64,000 nt of DNA, from positions 4,278,001-4,342,000 of the forward strand of contig NZ_PJMQ01000001.1 in the NCBI RefSeq assembly GCF_002846335.1, in the 5' to 3' direction. The stretch is from Janthinobacterium sp. 61 (GTDB lineage: Bacteria; Pseudomonadota; Gammaproteobacteria; Burkholderiales; Burkholderiaceae_D). The translations under genes and the position numbers were made by a program. The notes beneath the pieces were generated by a model that made no database searches, was not told where the DNA came from, and saw only the letters and a program-made list of their open reading frames with translations. How positions within the stretch are numbered: position 1 is the stretch's first letter; the number at the start of each line of letters is the position of its first letter. Positions 1 through 10,070 of the stretch are shown in pieces.

Positions 1-1035
1 GCTGATGCGCAGGCAATTGACCAGCGCAGCATGCATTTTACTCATATTTTTAATTAAAACCCTGCGGGCAAGCAGTTTTGCACAAACATCGTCGGAATCA
101 GCCACACGAATCAGAAGAAAATTTGCCTTCGAGGGAAATACCGTCACGCCGGGCAGTTCCGCCAGGCGCAGCGCCAGTGCATCGCGCTCGCTGTTAAGCA
201 AGTCAGCCTGAGCATTGAGCACGTCGAGGTGCTCGAGCGCGAATTCGGCTGCCGCCTGCGTCAGCACATTCACATTGTACGGCGGGCGCACTTTTTCAAA
301 CTGCGCCAGCAGGGCCGGCGCGGCCGACATATAGCCGAGGCGGATACCGGCCAGGCCCAGTTTCGACACGGTGCGCATCACCACCAGGTTCTCGAATTCG
401 GGCAGGCGGCCCATGAAACTGTGCTGCGCGAACGGCTCGTAGGCTTCGTCGACGACGGCGATGCCCGTGTCGCCCAGGACGGCCAGGATACGTTCGATGT
501 CGGCGCTGGCAAACAGATTGCCCGTCGGATTGTTCGGATAGGCGAGGAAGACCAGCGCCGGGCGGTGCTCTTCGATGGCCGCCAGCATGGCGTCCATGTC
601 CAGGCTGAAGTCGGCCTGCAGGGGCACGCCGACGAAATCCATGCCGGCAAACTGCGCCGAGCGCGCGTACATGACGAAGGCCGGCACGGGCGCCAGCAGC
701 ACGGCGCGCTGGCCCGGCTCTTGGCGGGCGCAGGCCATGGCCAGGATGGAAATCAGTTCATCGGAACCGTTGCCCAGCATGACGTCGTAGCCGGCTGGCA
801 CGCCCAGCTTGGCGCAGATGGCCGCCTGCAGGCTGGCGTAGGACGGCGGATAGCGGTTCAGCGCCACCCCGGCCAGGCGCGCGCCCAGTTCCTCGCGCAG
901 ATGCTGCGGCAGCGGATACGGGTTTTCCATCGCATCGAGTTTGATGTAACCGCTGGCATCGGCTACCTGGTAGCTTTTGACGGTCCGCACATCGGACCGC
1001 ACGGTGTTGCTGATTAACTGATCGAGGAAAGACAT
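1..1035 (-). CDS. hisC: Histidinol-phosphate aminotransferase (3' end outside window)
   Basis: PLP-dependent aminotransferase of histidine synthesis; it converts imidazole-acetol phosphate and glutamate to histidinol phosphate in the cytoplasm. The frame is open from the ATG at 1035 ([14 protein letters not shown]) through base 1 with no stop, giving 345 codons of a family that usually has about 360, so only the C-terminal tip is missing. Fold-type I motifs are visible in order: [23 protein letters not shown], and SKLGLAG with the PLP-binding lysine. An AGGAG lies about 10 bases before the start. It follows the methyltransferase gene by 33 bases on the same strand and is probably co-transcribed with hisG and hisD. 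Several overlapping frames on both strands are shadows of it. Confidence 0.95.
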   Translation of the reverse strand, partial: MSFLDQLISNTVRSDVRTVKSYQVADASGYIKLDAMENPYPLPQHLREELGARLAGVALNRYPPSYASLQAAICAKLGVPAGYDVMLGNGSDELISILAMACARQEPGQRAVLLAPVPAFVMYARSAQFAGMDFVGVPLQADFSLDMDAMLAAIEEHRPALVFLAYPNNPTGNLFASADIERILAVLGDTGIAVVDEAYEPFAQHSFMGRLPEFENLVVMRTVSKLGLAGIRLGYMSAAPALLAQFEKVRPPYNVNVLTQAAAEFALEHLDVLNAQADLLNSERDALALRLAELPGVTVFPSKANFLLIRVADSDDVCAKLLARRVLIKNMSKMHAALVNCLRIS

Positions 1036-1068
1036 GCTGCAAACACTCCTGATGAAATTAAATGGAGA

Positions 1069-2046
1069 CTAAATGACGACGTCTTCCGCCACGGCGGCGC
1101 TGCGCGCCTTGCGGGCCGGCGTTTTTTTCACTGCGGACGATTTTTTCGCCGTTGCCGGCTTCTTGGCCGCCACCGGCGTCTTCACGGCCGCCTTGGCGGC
1201 CTTGGGTACGGTAGCCCGGCGTTTGGCCGGCGCCTTTTTCTCTGGCTGCGGCATGGCCTCTGCGGCCAGTTCCTGCGCCAGTGCCGCCAGGCGCTGTTCA
1301 ATGATGGCGCAATAATCGGGGTTCAGTTCGAAACCCACAAAATCGCGCCCGCAGCGCTTGGCCGCCAGGGCCGTGGTGCCGCTGCCCATGAACAGGTCGA
1401 GCACCACGCCGCCGGGCGGGCACGAGGCCTTGAGCATGCGCTCGATGATCTCGAGCGGCTTTTGCGTCGGGTGGTCGGCCCGTTCCGGATGTTCCTTGTG
1501 CAGGCGCGACACGCTCCACAAGTCTTTCGGGTTGTAGCCTACTTCCAGCCATTTCGCGCCGATGAAGATCGAGCGCGAACGGGCTTTCTTGGTGGCCGCG
1601 TCGTAGGCGATGCGCACCGCGTCAAGGTCGAAGTAGTAATCCTTGCGCTTGACGAAGAAGCCGATGGTGTCGTGCACCGATGAAAAGCTGCGCACACTGC
1701 CGCCCATGGATGGCACGCGGCGGTCCCAGATGATTTCATTCATCATCGCCATGCGCTGTTTCAGCATGACGAAAATCTCCGGCGAATAGCGCCAGGTCAA
1801 AAAGATATACAGGCTGCCGTTGGCTTTCAGCTTGGGCAGCGCCGCATCGATCCATGCCTCCGTCCAGCGCAGGTAGTCGGCCACCGACTGCTGGTCCGAG
1901 GCGTTGCCATAATCCTTGCCCAGGTTGTACGGCGGATCGGTCAGGATCAGGTCCACGGAGCCATCGGGAATACGCGCCAGCCCCGCCAGCGCGTCTTCGC
2001 AATAGACCCGGTTGACCCAGTCCGGCCGCTCCGCCAACTTCGTCAT
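1069..2046 (-). CDS. Solitary DNA methyltransferase with lysine/alanine-rich tail
   Basis: Predicted S-adenosylmethionine-dependent amino-methyltransferase acting on DNA (N6-adenine or N4-cytosine). Of 325 residues, the catalytic DPPY is at 37-40 ([12 protein letters not shown]) and the AdoMet motif [10 protein letters not shown] at about 216-225. DPPY before FxGxG is the beta-class order, as in CcrM and M.HinfI relatives. Residues 265-325 are an unusual Lys/Ala/Pro/Thr-rich tail resembling histone H1 or AlgP-type proteins, which would add nonspecific DNA affinity. I chose the ATG at 2046 because it overlaps the hisD stop as ATGA and the protein begins [10 protein letters not shown]; the longer upstream frame is hisD shadow. 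No restriction endonuclease gene is adjacent, so it looks like an orphan regulatory methyltransferase. The recognition sequence cannot be read from this. Confidence 0.9.
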   Translation of the reverse strand: MTKLAERPDWVNRVYCEDALAGLARIPDGSVDLILTDPPYNLGKDYGNASDQQSVADYLRWTEAWIDAALPKLKANGSLYIFLTWRYSPEIFVMLKQRMAMMNEIIWDRRVPSMGGSVRSFSSVHDTIGFFVKRKDYYFDLDAVRIAYDAATKKARSRSIFIGAKWLEVGYNPKDLWSVSRLHKEHPERADHPTQKPLEIIERMLKASCPPGGVVLDLFMGSGTTALAAKRCGRDFVGFELNPDYCAIIEQRLAALAQELAAEAMPQPEKKAPAKRRATVPKAAKAAVKTPVAAKKPATAKKSSAVKKTPARKARSAAVAEDVVI

Positions 2047-3368
2047 GGCTGCGGCTTCAAACGCAGTTCGGCGCTGCGCGCGTGCGCTTGCAATCCTTCG
2101 CCATACGCCAGGGTGGCGGCGACACGGCCCAGGGTTTGCGCACCCGCTTCGCTGACGTGAATGATGGACGAGCGCTTCTGGAAGTCGTACACGCCCAGCG
2201 GCGACGAAAAGCGCGCCGTGCGCGAGGTCGGCAGCACGTGATTGGGGCCGCAGCAATAGTCGCCCAGCGATTCGGACGAAAAGCGGCCCAGGAACATGGC
2301 GCCCGCGTGACGGATCTGCTCGGCCCACTGCTGTGGATTTTCCGCCGATATTTCCAGGTGTTCCGCCGCGATGGAGTTGGCGATTTCACACGCTTCTTCC
2401 ATGCTGCGTACCTTGATCAGCGCGCCCCGGTCCTGCAGAGAAGTGCTGATGGTGGCCTGGCGCGGCATCGTCGGCAGAAGCTTGGCGATGCTCGCTTCGA
2501 CCTTGGCGATATAGTCGGCATCGGGGCACAGCAGGATCGCCTGCGCCAGCTCGTCGTGCTCGGCCTGCGAAAACAAGTCCATGGCGACCCAGTCCGGATC
2601 CGTCGTGCCGTCGCAAAGGACCAGGATTTCGGAAGGTCCGGCGATCATGTCGATGCCGACGATGCCGAACACGCGGCGCTTGGCGGCAGCCACATAGGCG
2701 TTGCCGGGGCCGACGATTTTATCGACGGCGGCAATCGTCTGCGTGCCGTAAGCCAGCGCGCCGACCGCTTGCGCACCGCCGATGGTGATCACGCGCGTCA
2801 CGCCGGCGATTGCGGCGGCGGCCAGCACCATCTGGTTTTTCACGCCATCGGGCGTCGGCACGACCATGATGATTTCGCCCACGCCCGCCACGTGCGCGGG
2901 AATGGCGTTCATCAGCACGGATGACGGATACGCTGCCTTGCCGCCCGGGACGTAGATGCCGACCCGGTCCAGCGGCGTGATCTTCTGGCCCAGCACCGTG
3001 CCATCGGGCTCGGTGTAAGTAAAACCGCGCAATTCCTCGCGCTGGCGTTCGTGGAAGGCGCGGATGCGCTGCGCGGCGATCTGCAACGCTTCTCGCTGCG
3101 CCGACGGCAAGCCGTTCAGCGCAGCCTGCAATTCGGCCTGCGAAATATCAAAAGCCGCCATTTCCGCCGCGCCGCCATGCGGGATGCGGTCAAAACGGTT
3201 GGTGTACTCAAGTACGGCGGCGTCGCCGCGCGTTTTCACATCGGCCAGGATTTTCGCGACCGACGTTTCAATCGCTGCATCGGTGCCTGCCTCGAACGCC
3301 AGCAGCGTATCGAGCGATTGTTGGAAACCATCCTGGCTTGAATCGAGCTTGCGTATCTGTATCGGCAT
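2043..3368 (-). CDS. hisD: Histidinol dehydrogenase
   Basis: Zinc- and NAD-dependent four-electron oxidation of L-histidinol to L-histidine, the last step of the pathway. The 441-residue length matches the family (430-440). Recognisable blocks include [20 protein letters not shown], the NAD-site region [35 protein letters not shown] with zinc-ligand and catalytic residues, and GPNHVLPTS near the C-terminus. It lies 26 bases after hisG. Its stop overlaps the start of the DNA methyltransferase, implying translational coupling. Confidence 0.97.
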   Translation of the reverse strand: MPIQIRKLDSSQDGFQQSLDTLLAFEAGTDAAIETSVAKILADVKTRGDAAVLEYTNRFDRIPHGGAAEMAAFDISQAELQAALNGLPSAQREALQIAAQRIRAFHERQREELRGFTYTEPDGTVLGQKITPLDRVGIYVPGGKAAYPSSVLMNAIPAHVAGVGEIIMVVPTPDGVKNQMVLAAAAIAGVTRVITIGGAQAVGALAYGTQTIAAVDKIVGPGNAYVAAAKRRVFGIVGIDMIAGPSEILVLCDGTTDPDWVAMDLFSQAEHDELAQAILLCPDADYIAKVEASIAKLLPTMPRQATISTSLQDRGALIKVRSMEEACEIANSIAAEHLEISAENPQQWAEQIRHAGAMFLGRFSSESLGDYCCGPNHVLPTSRTARFSSPLGVYDFQKRSSIIHVSEAGAQTLGRVAATLAYGEGLQAHARSAELRLKPQP

Positions 3369-3394
3369 AATCGGCTTTCTGCTACTGAAGGTGT

Positions 3395-4063
3395 CTAGGC
3401 TTGCGAGGCGCGTTCAAACGCCTCGATAATCGGCTGCAAGCGCTCGCGCTTGAGCTTGAGCGCAGCCTGGTTGACCACCAGGCGCGACGAAATTTCCATG
3501 ATGTGTTCGACCTCGACGAGGTTGTTCGCGCGCAAGGTACTGCCCGTGCTGACCAGGTCGACGATGGCGTCGGACAGGCCCACCAAAGGCGCCAGTTCCA
3601 TCGAACCATACAGCTTGATCAGGTCGACGTGCACGCCCTTGGCGGCGAAATGCTCGCGCGCCGTGTGCACGAACTTGGTGGCCACGCGCAAGCGCGCGCC
3701 CTGCTGCACGGCCTTTTCGTAATCAAAACCGGCCTGCACCGCCACCGACATGCGGCAGGAGGCGATATTCAGGTCGATCGGCTGGTACAGGCCTTCGCCG
3801 CCGTGTTCGAGCAGGACATCCTTGCCCGCCACGCCGAAATCGGCCGCGCCGTACTGCACGTAGGTCGGCACGTCGCTGGCGCGCACGATGATGACGCGCA
3901 CGTTCGGATCGTTGGTGGCCAAAATCAGCTTGCGCGAGGTCTCCGGGTTTTCCAGCACCTTGATGCCGGCCGCTTCCAGCAGCGGCATGGTGTCCTCAAA
4001 AATGCGGCCTTTTGAGAGCGCCAGGATCAGCTGGGAGCTGTCACCGTTGTTCGATCCGTTCAT
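3395..4063 (-). CDS. hisG: ATP phosphoribosyltransferase, short (HisZ-dependent) form
   Basis: First committed step of histidine synthesis: ATP + PRPP gives N1-(5-phosphoribosyl)-ATP. At 222 residues it is the short HisG form, which lacks the C-terminal ACT-like regulatory domain. In known cases this form needs the HisRS-like partner HisZ for activity and feedback control; hisZ is not in this window. Signatures are [16 protein letters not shown] near the start and the PRPP-binding region [15 protein letters not shown]. It lies 19 bases downstream of murA, so peptidoglycan precursor and histidine genes may share one transcript. Confidence 0.96.
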   Translation of the reverse strand: MNGSNNGDSSQLILALSKGRIFEDTMPLLEAAGIKVLENPETSRKLILATNDPNVRVIIVRASDVPTYVQYGAADFGVAGKDVLLEHGGEGLYQPIDLNIASCRMSVAVQAGFDYEKAVQQGARLRVATKFVHTAREHFAAKGVHVDLIKLYGSMELAPLVGLSDAIVDLVSTGSTLRANNLVEVEHIMEISSRLVVNQAALKLKRERLQPIIEAFERASQA

Positions 4064-4082
4064 GCTCGTTCCTTTTTTGTTT

Positions 4083-5333
4083 TTACTTGATGCGCACGAT
4101 GTTCGCGCCGACTGCCGACAATTTCACTTCCATGCGGTCGTAGCCGCGGTCGAGGTGATAGATGCGGTCGATCAGGGTTTCTCCGTCGGCCGCCAGGGCC
4201 GCGATCACCAGCGACGCCGAGGCGCGCAGGTCGGTCGCCATCACGGGCGCGCCGCGCAGCTGCTTGACGCCGGCGATGATGGCCGTATTGCCCTCGATGG
4301 TGATGTCGGCGCCCAGGCGGTTCATTTCCTGCACGTGCATGTAGCGGTTTTCGAAAATCGTCTCGGTGACGCGGCTGGCGCCGTTGGCAATCGTGTTCAC
4401 AGCCATGAACTGCGCCTGCATGTCGGTCGGGAAGCCGGGATATTCCGTGGTGCGGAAGCTGACGGGGTTCGGACGGGCCGACATCTCGGCGCGGATCCAG
4501 TCGGCGCCGAAGGTCATCGTCAGGCCCATGGCGCGCAGCTTGTCGAGCGCCGCGTCGAGGATGTCCGTGCGCACGTTGCGCAGCGTGATATCGCCGCCGG
4601 TGGCCGCCACGGCGCACAGGAAAGTGCCCGTCTCGATACGGTCGGCGATGACCGCGTGCGAAGCACCGTGCAAGGCGTCGACGCCCTGAATCACCAGGCG
4701 GCTGGTGCCGATGCCGTCGATCTTCGCGCCCATGGCGACCAGCAGGTGCGCCAGGTCGGTTACTTCCGGTTCGCAGGCGGCGTTTTCCAGGATGGTCTCG
4801 CCTTCGGCCAGGGTCGCTGCCATCAGCAGGTTCTCGGTGCCGGTGACGGTGATCATGTCGGTGACGATGCGCGCGCCTTTCAGCTTGGCGCACTTGGCGT
4901 AGATGTAGCCTGCTTCGATGCGGATCTCGGCGCCCAGTGCTTCCAGGCCCTTGATGTGCTGGTCGACGGGGCGCGAGCCGATGGCGCAGCCGCCCGGCAG
5001 CGAGACCTTGGCTTCGCCGAAGCGCGCCAGCATGGGGCCCAGCACCAGAATCGAGGCGCGCATGGTTTTGACCAGTTCATACGGCGCTTCCAGGGTGTCG
5101 ATGGCGCTGCCGTTGAGGACCACGCGGTCGCCGTCCTGCTGCACCTTCAGGCCCGTCTGGCCCAGCAGTTTCAACATGGTGGCCACGTCGTGCAGGTGCG
5201 GCACGTTCGTCAGGTCCAGGTCGCCTGCGGTCAGCAGGCCGGCGCACAGGATGGGCAAGGCGGCGTTTTTTGCGCCGGAGATGGCGATGTCGCCGTTCAG
5301 GCGGTTGCCGCCGTTGATGAGGAGTTTGTCCAT
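4083..5333 (-). CDS. murA: UDP-N-acetylglucosamine 1-carboxyvinyltransferase
   Basis: Transfers enolpyruvate from PEP to UDP-GlcNAc, the first committed step of peptidoglycan synthesis in the cytoplasm. Its 416 residues match the usual length. The start MDKLLINGG is followed by SGAKNAALP, containing the conserved lysine (K22), and by [15 protein letters not shown], where C116 is the PEP-reactive, fosfomycin-target cysteine. Other family motifs are the [13 protein letters not shown] and NRYMHV blocks. It lies four bases downstream of the BolA-like gene, an association conserved in many proteobacteria. Confidence 0.98.
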   Translation of the reverse strand: MDKLLINGGNRLNGDIAISGAKNAALPILCAGLLTAGDLDLTNVPHLHDVATMLKLLGQTGLKVQQDGDRVVLNGSAIDTLEAPYELVKTMRASILVLGPMLARFGEAKVSLPGGCAIGSRPVDQHIKGLEALGAEIRIEAGYIYAKCAKLKGARIVTDMITVTGTENLLMAATLAEGETILENAACEPEVTDLAHLLVAMGAKIDGIGTSRLVIQGVDALHGASHAVIADRIETGTFLCAVAATGGDITLRNVRTDILDAALDKLRAMGLTMTFGADWIRAEMSARPNPVSFRTTEYPGFPTDMQAQFMAVNTIANGASRVTETIFENRYMHVQEMNRLGADITIEGNTAIIAGVKQLRGAPVMATDLRASASLVIAALAADGETLIDRIYHLDRGYDRMEVKLSAVGANIVRIK

Positions 5334-5337
5334 GTGC

Positions 5338-5574
5338 TTATCCTTGGAATTCTTCAGGTGTCAGGGTTTTCATCGACAGCGCGTGGATTTCCTCGCGCAT
5401 GCGGTCGCCCAGGGCGGCGTAGACGATCTGGTGGCGCTGGATCAAACGTTTGCCGGCAAACGCAGACGAAACGATCACGGCCTGGAAGTGCTGGCCGTCG
5501 CCTTCCACTTCGAGGTGCGTGCATTCGAGGCCGGCCGACAGATAGCCGTGGATCAGTTCTGGAGTGGTGGTCAC
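5338..5574 (-). CDS. ibaG: BolA/IbaG-family protein
   Basis: A 78-residue single-domain BolA family protein of the IbaG (YrbA) branch, the type usually encoded next to murA. Family members form [2Fe-2S] complexes with monothiol CGFS glutaredoxins through a conserved histidine, seen here in [10 protein letters not shown]; such a glutaredoxin (grxD) is encoded at 28347 in this window. The role is inferred to be iron-sulfur trafficking or envelope-stress regulation. It is spaced four bases from murA and about 70 bases from the ABC permease gene. The symbol is by position and size. Confidence 0.85.
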   Translation of the reverse strand: MTTTPELIHGYLSAGLECTHLEVEGDGQHFQAVIVSSAFAGKRLIQRHQIVYAALGDRMREEIHALSMKTLTPEEFQG

Positions 5575-5644
5575 GATAAGTCCTTGATATTGAATAATGT
5601 GGTGATGTGGTGTGCCGCAATCAATGGCGCAATTAGTGTCGTAA

Positions 5645-6406
5645 TTAGTGACGCAAGCGATAGCCGCTTTTCAGCAGGCGGATCGATGCCAGCGCCAGGA
5701 TCACGAGGAAGCCGGCGACGATGGAAAGACTGAGCCAGGGGCTGACGTCGGACACGCCAAAGAAACCGTAGCGGAAGCCGTCGATCATGTAAAAGAAAGG
5801 ATTCAGGTGCGATACCGACTGCCAGAACGGGGGCAGCGAGTGGATCGAGTAAAACACGCCCGACAAAAAGGTGGCCGGCATGATCAGGAAGTTCTGGAAG
5901 GCGGCCAGCTGGTCGAATTTCTCGGCCCAGATGCCGGCGATCAGGCCCATGGTACCCAGCATGGCGGCGCCCAGGAAGGCAAAGATGACGATCCACAGGG
6001 GCGCGACAAACGACAGGTCGGCAAACCAGCAGGTGATGGCAAACACGCCAAAGCCCACGGCCAGGCCGCGCGCGACGGAAGCGAGTACATACGCCGAGAA
6101 GATTTCCCAATGCGACAGGGGAGTCAGCAGCACGAACACCAGGTTGCCCGTGATCTTGGACTGGATTAGCGAGGACGAGGAATTGGCAAACGCGTTTTGC
6201 AGCACGCTCATCATCACCAGGCCGGGAATCAAAAAGGCCGTGTAGCTGACGCCGGGGCTGGGCTCCACGCGGCCGTCGAGTACATGGCCGAACACCAGCA
6301 GGTACAGCATCGACGTGAGCACGGGTGCGGCCACGGTTTGCGTCGCCACTTTCCAGAAGCGCAGGGTCTCTTTGTAGACGAGGGTGCGAAATCCTGTCGA
6401 AATCAT
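5645..6406 (-). CDS. yadH: ABC-2 type transporter permease (YadH-like)
   Basis: Integral inner-membrane permease of 253 residues with about six hydrophobic segments and the ABC-2 signature region (AGIWAEKFDQ, then NFLIMPATFLSGVFY and a LNPFFYMIDGFRYGFFG block). It overlaps the ATPase gene by four bases (ATGA), so the two form an exporter. YadGH and related ABC-2 systems are exporters with poorly defined substrates. The position between mla genes and murA suggests an envelope role, but that is inference. Confidence 0.9.
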   Translation of the reverse strand: MISTGFRTLVYKETLRFWKVATQTVAAPVLTSMLYLLVFGHVLDGRVEPSPGVSYTAFLIPGLVMMSVLQNAFANSSSSLIQSKITGNLVFVLLTPLSHWEIFSAYVLASVARGLAVGFGVFAITCWFADLSFVAPLWIVIFAFLGAAMLGTMGLIAGIWAEKFDQLAAFQNFLIMPATFLSGVFYSIHSLPPFWQSVSHLNPFFYMIDGFRYGFFGVSDVSPWLSLSIVAGFLVILALASIRLLKSGYRLRH

Positions 6407-7320
6407 ACGGTACCTTTATCCATGATCTGCAAGAAGATATCTTCCAGATCGGCTTGTTGCAATTGCATTTCATCGATCTCGACGCCCGCTTCACGCAGGC
6501 GGGCGAGGATTTTCTCGACTTCGCTGTATTCGTTGACGCGCAAGCTGAACTTGTTCGGCGCCTGCTGTTCTTCCGGGTGCAGCACCAGGTGCTGCAAGTC
6601 GGCCGGCAAGCTGCCGTATTTGAGATGCACCTGCAGCTGCGAGCCGGCGATGCGACGGATCAAGGCCGACATGGTGTCTAGCGCCACCACCTTGCCCGTC
6701 TTGAGCATGGCGACGCGCTGGCACATGGCTTGCGCCTCTTCCAGGTAGTGGGTGGTCAGCACGACGGTGTGGCCGCCTTCGCGGTTCAGGCGCGAGATGA
6801 ACTTCCACAGGGTCTGGCGCAGTTCCACGTCGACGCCGGCGGTCGGCTCATCGAGCACGATGACGGGCGGCTTGTGCACAAGCGCCTGGGCGACGAGCAC
6901 GCGGCGCTTCATGCCGCCGGACAGGGCGCGCATATTCGTGTCGGCCTTGCCGGTCAGGTCGAGGTTTTCCATGACCTCGTCGATCCATTTGTCGTTGTTC
7001 GGCAAGCCGAAATAGCCGGACTGCAGGCGCAAGGTTTCGCGCACGGTGAAAAACGGGTCGAACACCAGCTCCTGCGGCACCACGCCAAGGTTGCGGCGCG
7101 CGTTGCGGAAGTCCTTGACCACGTCGTGGCCGTGAATCTTGACGGTGCCCGCGTCGGGGCGTATCAGGCCGGCGATGATGGAAATGAGGGTGGTCTTGCC
7201 GGCGCCATTCGGGCCGAGCAGGCCGAAAAATTCGCCTTCCTCGATGGCCAGCGACACGCCGCCCAGCGCCTTGAGCGATTTATAGCTCTTTTCTACATTC
7301 GTGATTTGAATTGCGGTCAT
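6403..7320 (-). CDS. yadG: ABC transporter ATP-binding protein (YadG-like)
   Basis: Cytoplasmic ATPase of 305 residues that partners the permease encoded just downstream. Walker A GPNGAGKT is at 36-43, signature LSGGM at 133-137, Walker B VIVLDEPT at 153-160, followed by the switch histidine in LTTHYLEEA. The extra C-terminal stretch after about residue 220 is typical of ABC-2/drug-exporter ATPases. A 211-base gap separates it from mlaB and contains a possible promoter, so yadGH may be a separate unit or read through from mla. Confidence 0.92.
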   Translation of the reverse strand: MTAIQITNVEKSYKSLKALGGVSLAIEEGEFFGLLGPNGAGKTTLISIIAGLIRPDAGTVKIHGHDVVKDFRNARRNLGVVPQELVFDPFFTVRETLRLQSGYFGLPNNDKWIDEVMENLDLTGKADTNMRALSGGMKRRVLVAQALVHKPPVIVLDEPTAGVDVELRQTLWKFISRLNREGGHTVVLTTHYLEEAQAMCQRVAMLKTGKVVALDTMSALIRRIAGSQLQVHLKYGSLPADLQHLVLHPEEQQAPNKFSLRVNEYSEVEKILARLREAGVEIDEMQLQQADLEDIFLQIMDKGTV

Positions 7321-7431
7321 GTGCTTGTTTCAAAGGTAATGCGTCTGGTGTGATGCGCCAGTTGCCGGAAACATCCAGGCCGGCAGGCCGGTGCAGGGCG
7401 CCCCCTTCAGACGAGGACGGCGCAACAGTCA

Positions 7432-7460
7432 ATTATAGTTGGAAAATTCGTGGAACACTT
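7432..7460 (-). promoter_or_regulatory. Possible sigma70 promoter for yadGH
   Basis: On the minus strand a perfect TATAAT (7432-7437) lies 112 bases before the yadG start, with a weak AAGTGT 17 bases upstream as the -35. Judged by eye only. The intergenic gap before yadG makes a promoter reasonable. Confidence 0.35.
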
Positions 7461-7531
7461 GGAGATCAATCCGGCGGCGCTGCTGGCCTGCCGGCTTGAA
7501 AACTACTGCTGATGCGGGGAGTGGGACAGGA

Positions 7532-7879
7532 TCAATGATGATGCAGGTCGGACGGGCTGCGTTCGGCGTGGCCGTCGGCGCTGCCGCAGTCGTCGGCCGT
7601 CAACGTGCTCGAGACGAGCGAGCAGACGCCATACAGCTTGGTGAGGTTTTTCAGGTTGTTCGGCAGGTTTTTCAGTTCCAGCACGCCGCCGGCATCCTGC
7701 GCGGCGCGCTGCCACGTCAGCATGACGGAAACGGCGGCCGAATCGACAGCCTTGATGTTGCGCAAATCGAACTTGGTCTGACCCGAGCGGATGGCGTCCA
7801 CACCCTGCTCCAATGCCGAGGTGGCATTGTCCACGGTCAGGGAAGTCAGGGATTGCAGGGTGTCGAGAGAGTCGGGCAT
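7532..7879 (-). CDS. mlaB: STAS-domain protein of the Mla system
   Basis: A 115-residue protein with a STAS fold region (FDLRNIKAVDSAAVSVMLTWQRAA). MlaB binds the MlaF ATPase and is needed for assembly and activity of the MlaFEDB phospholipid transporter on the cytoplasmic face. It is the last gene of the mla set, 52 bases after mlaC. It is slightly longer than the E. coli homologue and ends in a polar, histidine-rich tail (SDLHHH). Identification rests on domain and position. Confidence 0.87.
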   Translation of the reverse strand: MPDSLDTLQSLTSLTVDNATSALEQGVDAIRSGQTKFDLRNIKAVDSAAVSVMLTWQRAAQDAGGVLELKNLPNNLKNLTKLYGVCSLVSSTLTADDCGSADGHAERSPSDLHHH

Positions 7880-7931
7880 GGCGTCGGGCTGCGCTGGTCT
7901 TGAGCTGGTTCAGGAGCTATATGATAGCCGA

Positions 7932-8567
7932 TTATTTGGCTTTGACAGCGGGACGGCTGGCCAGGGCCTTGTTTTTTGCCTGCAAGGTCTTGATCAGGCC
8001 ATCGATGCCGCCCTTGCTGATCTCGCTGGCAAAGCTGCTTTTATACGTTTCCACCAGCCACGCGCCCAGCACGTTGATGTCATAGATCTTCCAGCCGGAT
8101 GGGGTTTTCGCCACGCGGTAGTTCAGAGGCACGGGTTCGCCGCGCGCCACGTTGACTTGCGAGCGCACTTCCACTTCCGTATCGGCCGGGTCGGCGCGCA
8201 TCGGCTTGAATTCCACGGTTTCGTTCTTGATCTGCGACAGGGCGCCCGAATACGTGTAGATCAGCAAGGTGCGGAATTCTGCGGACAGCTGCTTTTGCTG
8301 CTCCGGCGTGGCGTCGCGCCAGAAGCGGCCGGCGGCCAGGGCCGTCATGCGCTGGAAATCCACATACGGCAAGATCTTGCTTTCCACCAATTCGGTGACG
8401 CGCTTGATATCGCCAGCCTGGATGGCCTTGTCAGCCTTGGCCGTGTCGATCACGTCCTGGCTGATGCGTTTGACCAATACGTCCGGTGCCTCGACAGCGG
8501 GGGCGGCCTGGGCGGCGGTGGCAAAGGCGATGGTCGCCATCGCCAGCAATTGTTTCATCAATTTCAT
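7932..8567 (-). CDS. mlaC: Periplasmic phospholipid-binding protein MlaC
   Basis: Periplasmic carrier (Tol-Tol_Ttg2 family) that shuttles phospholipid between MlaA at the outer membrane and MlaFEDB at the inner membrane. Start ATG 8567 (MKLMKQLLAMATIAF, 211 residues) is preferred over an ATG 30 bases upstream because it has an AAAGG ribosome site at normal spacing and gives a clean signal peptide with cleavage near AQAAPAVEA. The PYVDFQRMTALAAGRFWRDATP block is typical of the family. It sits between mlaA and mlaB on the same strand. Confidence 0.93.
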   Translation of the reverse strand: MKLMKQLLAMATIAFATAAQAAPAVEAPDVLVKRISQDVIDTAKADKAIQAGDIKRVTELVESKILPYVDFQRMTALAAGRFWRDATPEQQKQLSAEFRTLLIYTYSGALSQIKNETVEFKPMRADPADTEVEVRSQVNVARGEPVPLNYRVAKTPSGWKIYDINVLGAWLVETYKSSFASEISKGGIDGLIKTLQAKNKALASRPAVKAK

Positions 8568-8639
8568 GGTTCTACCTTTCATGGTGTTGCTATGCACCGG
8601 CTGGCGTTGATCGCAGCCGTGGTGTTTCTGTACCGGAGT

Positions 8640-9524
8640 TTACTCCTGGGGCCTGGCGTCGGCGGCAACGGTATTGCTACCAGATGTTACGAGGTCCACA
8701 GGCGCAACGTCGGCCGCAGCCGTAGCTGATGGGGCTTCCGCAGGGGCGGCCTGTGGTTTCGCATCGTACTGCGGCTCGTAATCACTGCTGTCGTTTTTTG
8801 GCACTTTGCGGTCGCGGCGGTCCGTATCGCCATCGAAAACCTTGCTTTCCCGCGCCTGCAGGAAGCCGTCGCGAATAAATTCATAGCGGTCCAGCGCGGC
8901 CGCTTCCATCAGGTTGGTCGCGTCGAGCAGCGCAGCGCGCTTGTCGACCACGCGCGTCACTGTGCCGATATTGCGCACATTGACCGGATCCTTGTAGCGC
9001 CATGGGTCGCCCGTAATATCGAGCGGCAGGGCCGCCGTATCGCGCACGGTCGATGGGCCCAGCAGCGGCAGCATCACGTACGGACCAGGCTGGACGCCAT
9101 ACCAGCCCAAGGTCTGGCCAAAGTCTTCGTTATGCTTCGGAATACCCGCCTGCGAGGCGATGTCGATCAGGCCGAAGATTCCGAAAGTCGAGTTCATGCT
9201 GACGCGCACGACGTCTTGCAAACCCGCTTCACCCTTGCCTTGCAGCAAGTTGTTTACGGCGCTCCACACATCGGACAAGTTGCCGAAGAAGTTGCCTACG
9301 CCCGTTTGCACGAACGACGGCGTAACCTTCTTGTAGGCCGTGGCGACCGGTTTCAGGGCCACCTGGTCGACGGTGTCGTTGAACTTGAACATGGCGCGGT
9401 TATACCCTTCGAGCGGGTCGCGCGGATTGGTGCCGGTGGCGCAAGCGCTTACGCTGGCGGCAATGGCCAGGGCCAGGCCGATACGCGCCAGGCTGCCTTG
9501 AGATTTCTTGGTCGACTCGCTCAT
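8640..9524 (-). CDS. mlaA: Outer-membrane lipoprotein MlaA (VacJ)
   Basis: Outer-membrane lipoprotein that removes mislocalised phospholipids from the outer leaflet and passes them to MlaC. The signal sequence ends in a lipobox with SVSAC, the lipidated cysteine near residue 28. It is followed by the VacJ signature DPLEGYNRAMFKFNDTVD and the GWYGVQPGPYVMLPLLGPSTVRD block. The 294-residue protein has an acidic, alanine-rich C-terminal tail beyond the conserved domain, usual in betaproteobacteria. Unlike E. coli, where mlaA is unlinked, it sits inside the operon; its ATG overlaps the mlaD stop (ATGA). Confidence 0.95.
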   Translation of the reverse strand: MSESTKKSQGSLARIGLALAIAASVSACATGTNPRDPLEGYNRAMFKFNDTVDQVALKPVATAYKKVTPSFVQTGVGNFFGNLSDVWSAVNNLLQGKGEAGLQDVVRVSMNSTFGIFGLIDIASQAGIPKHNEDFGQTLGWYGVQPGPYVMLPLLGPSTVRDTAALPLDITGDPWRYKDPVNVRNIGTVTRVVDKRAALLDATNLMEAAALDRYEFIRDGFLQARESKVFDGDTDRRDRKVPKNDSSDYEPQYDAKPQAAPAEAPSATAAADVAPVDLVTSGSNTVAADARPQE

Positions 9525-9991
9525 TTGCTGTCCTTTCCTTCCGCTGCCTTGCTGTAGATGAACTGATTGATCAGGTCTTCCAGCACTGTGGCCGATTGAG
9601 TACGGGCAATCTTGTCGCCCTCTGCCAGGTTCGCCAGATCTCCGCCTGCTTCCAGGCCGATATATTGCTCACCCAGCAAACCGGCCGTCAAAATCTTGGC
9701 CGAGCTGTCTTTCGGAAATTTGTAGCCATCTTCGATGTCGAGTTTCACCAGCGCCTGATACGTCTTGTCGTCAAACCGGATCTCCGCCACGCGCCCCACC
9801 ACCACGCCAGCGCCCTTGACGGGCGCCTGCGGCTTGAGGCCGCCAATATTGTCGAACTTGGCACTAATGGTATACGTCTTGCTGAAAGACAGCGAGCTCA
9901 TATTGCCGGCCTTGAGCGCTAGAAACATCAATGCCGCCACACCCAGCAAGACGAACAAGCCGACCCAGACATCCATAGATTTACGTTGCAT
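9521..9991 (-). CDS. mlaD: MCE-domain protein MlaD
   Basis: Inner-membrane-anchored MCE protein whose hexamer forms the periplasmic channel of the MlaFEDB complex. One N-terminal membrane segment (VWVGLFVLLGVAALMFLAL) is followed by the MCE domain (AKFDNIGGLKPQAPVKGAGV, then AKILTAGLLGEQYIGLEAGG). The start chosen is ATG 9991 (MQRKSMDV, 156 residues), preceded by AGGA with six-base spacing; a TTG two codons upstream is also in frame. Confidence 0.95.
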   Translation of the reverse strand: MQRKSMDVWVGLFVLLGVAALMFLALKAGNMSSLSFSKTYTISAKFDNIGGLKPQAPVKGAGVVVGRVAEIRFDDKTYQALVKLDIEDGYKFPKDSSAKILTAGLLGEQYIGLEAGGDLANLAEGDKIARTQSATVLEDLINQFIYSKAAEGKDSK

Positions 9992-10070
9992 AAACAATCC
10001 TAAATTATTTTTACTTGCCGCCGCCTGCGCAACATCCTGCCCAGGCCCGCGGTTGTTCGCTGATCGGCAA

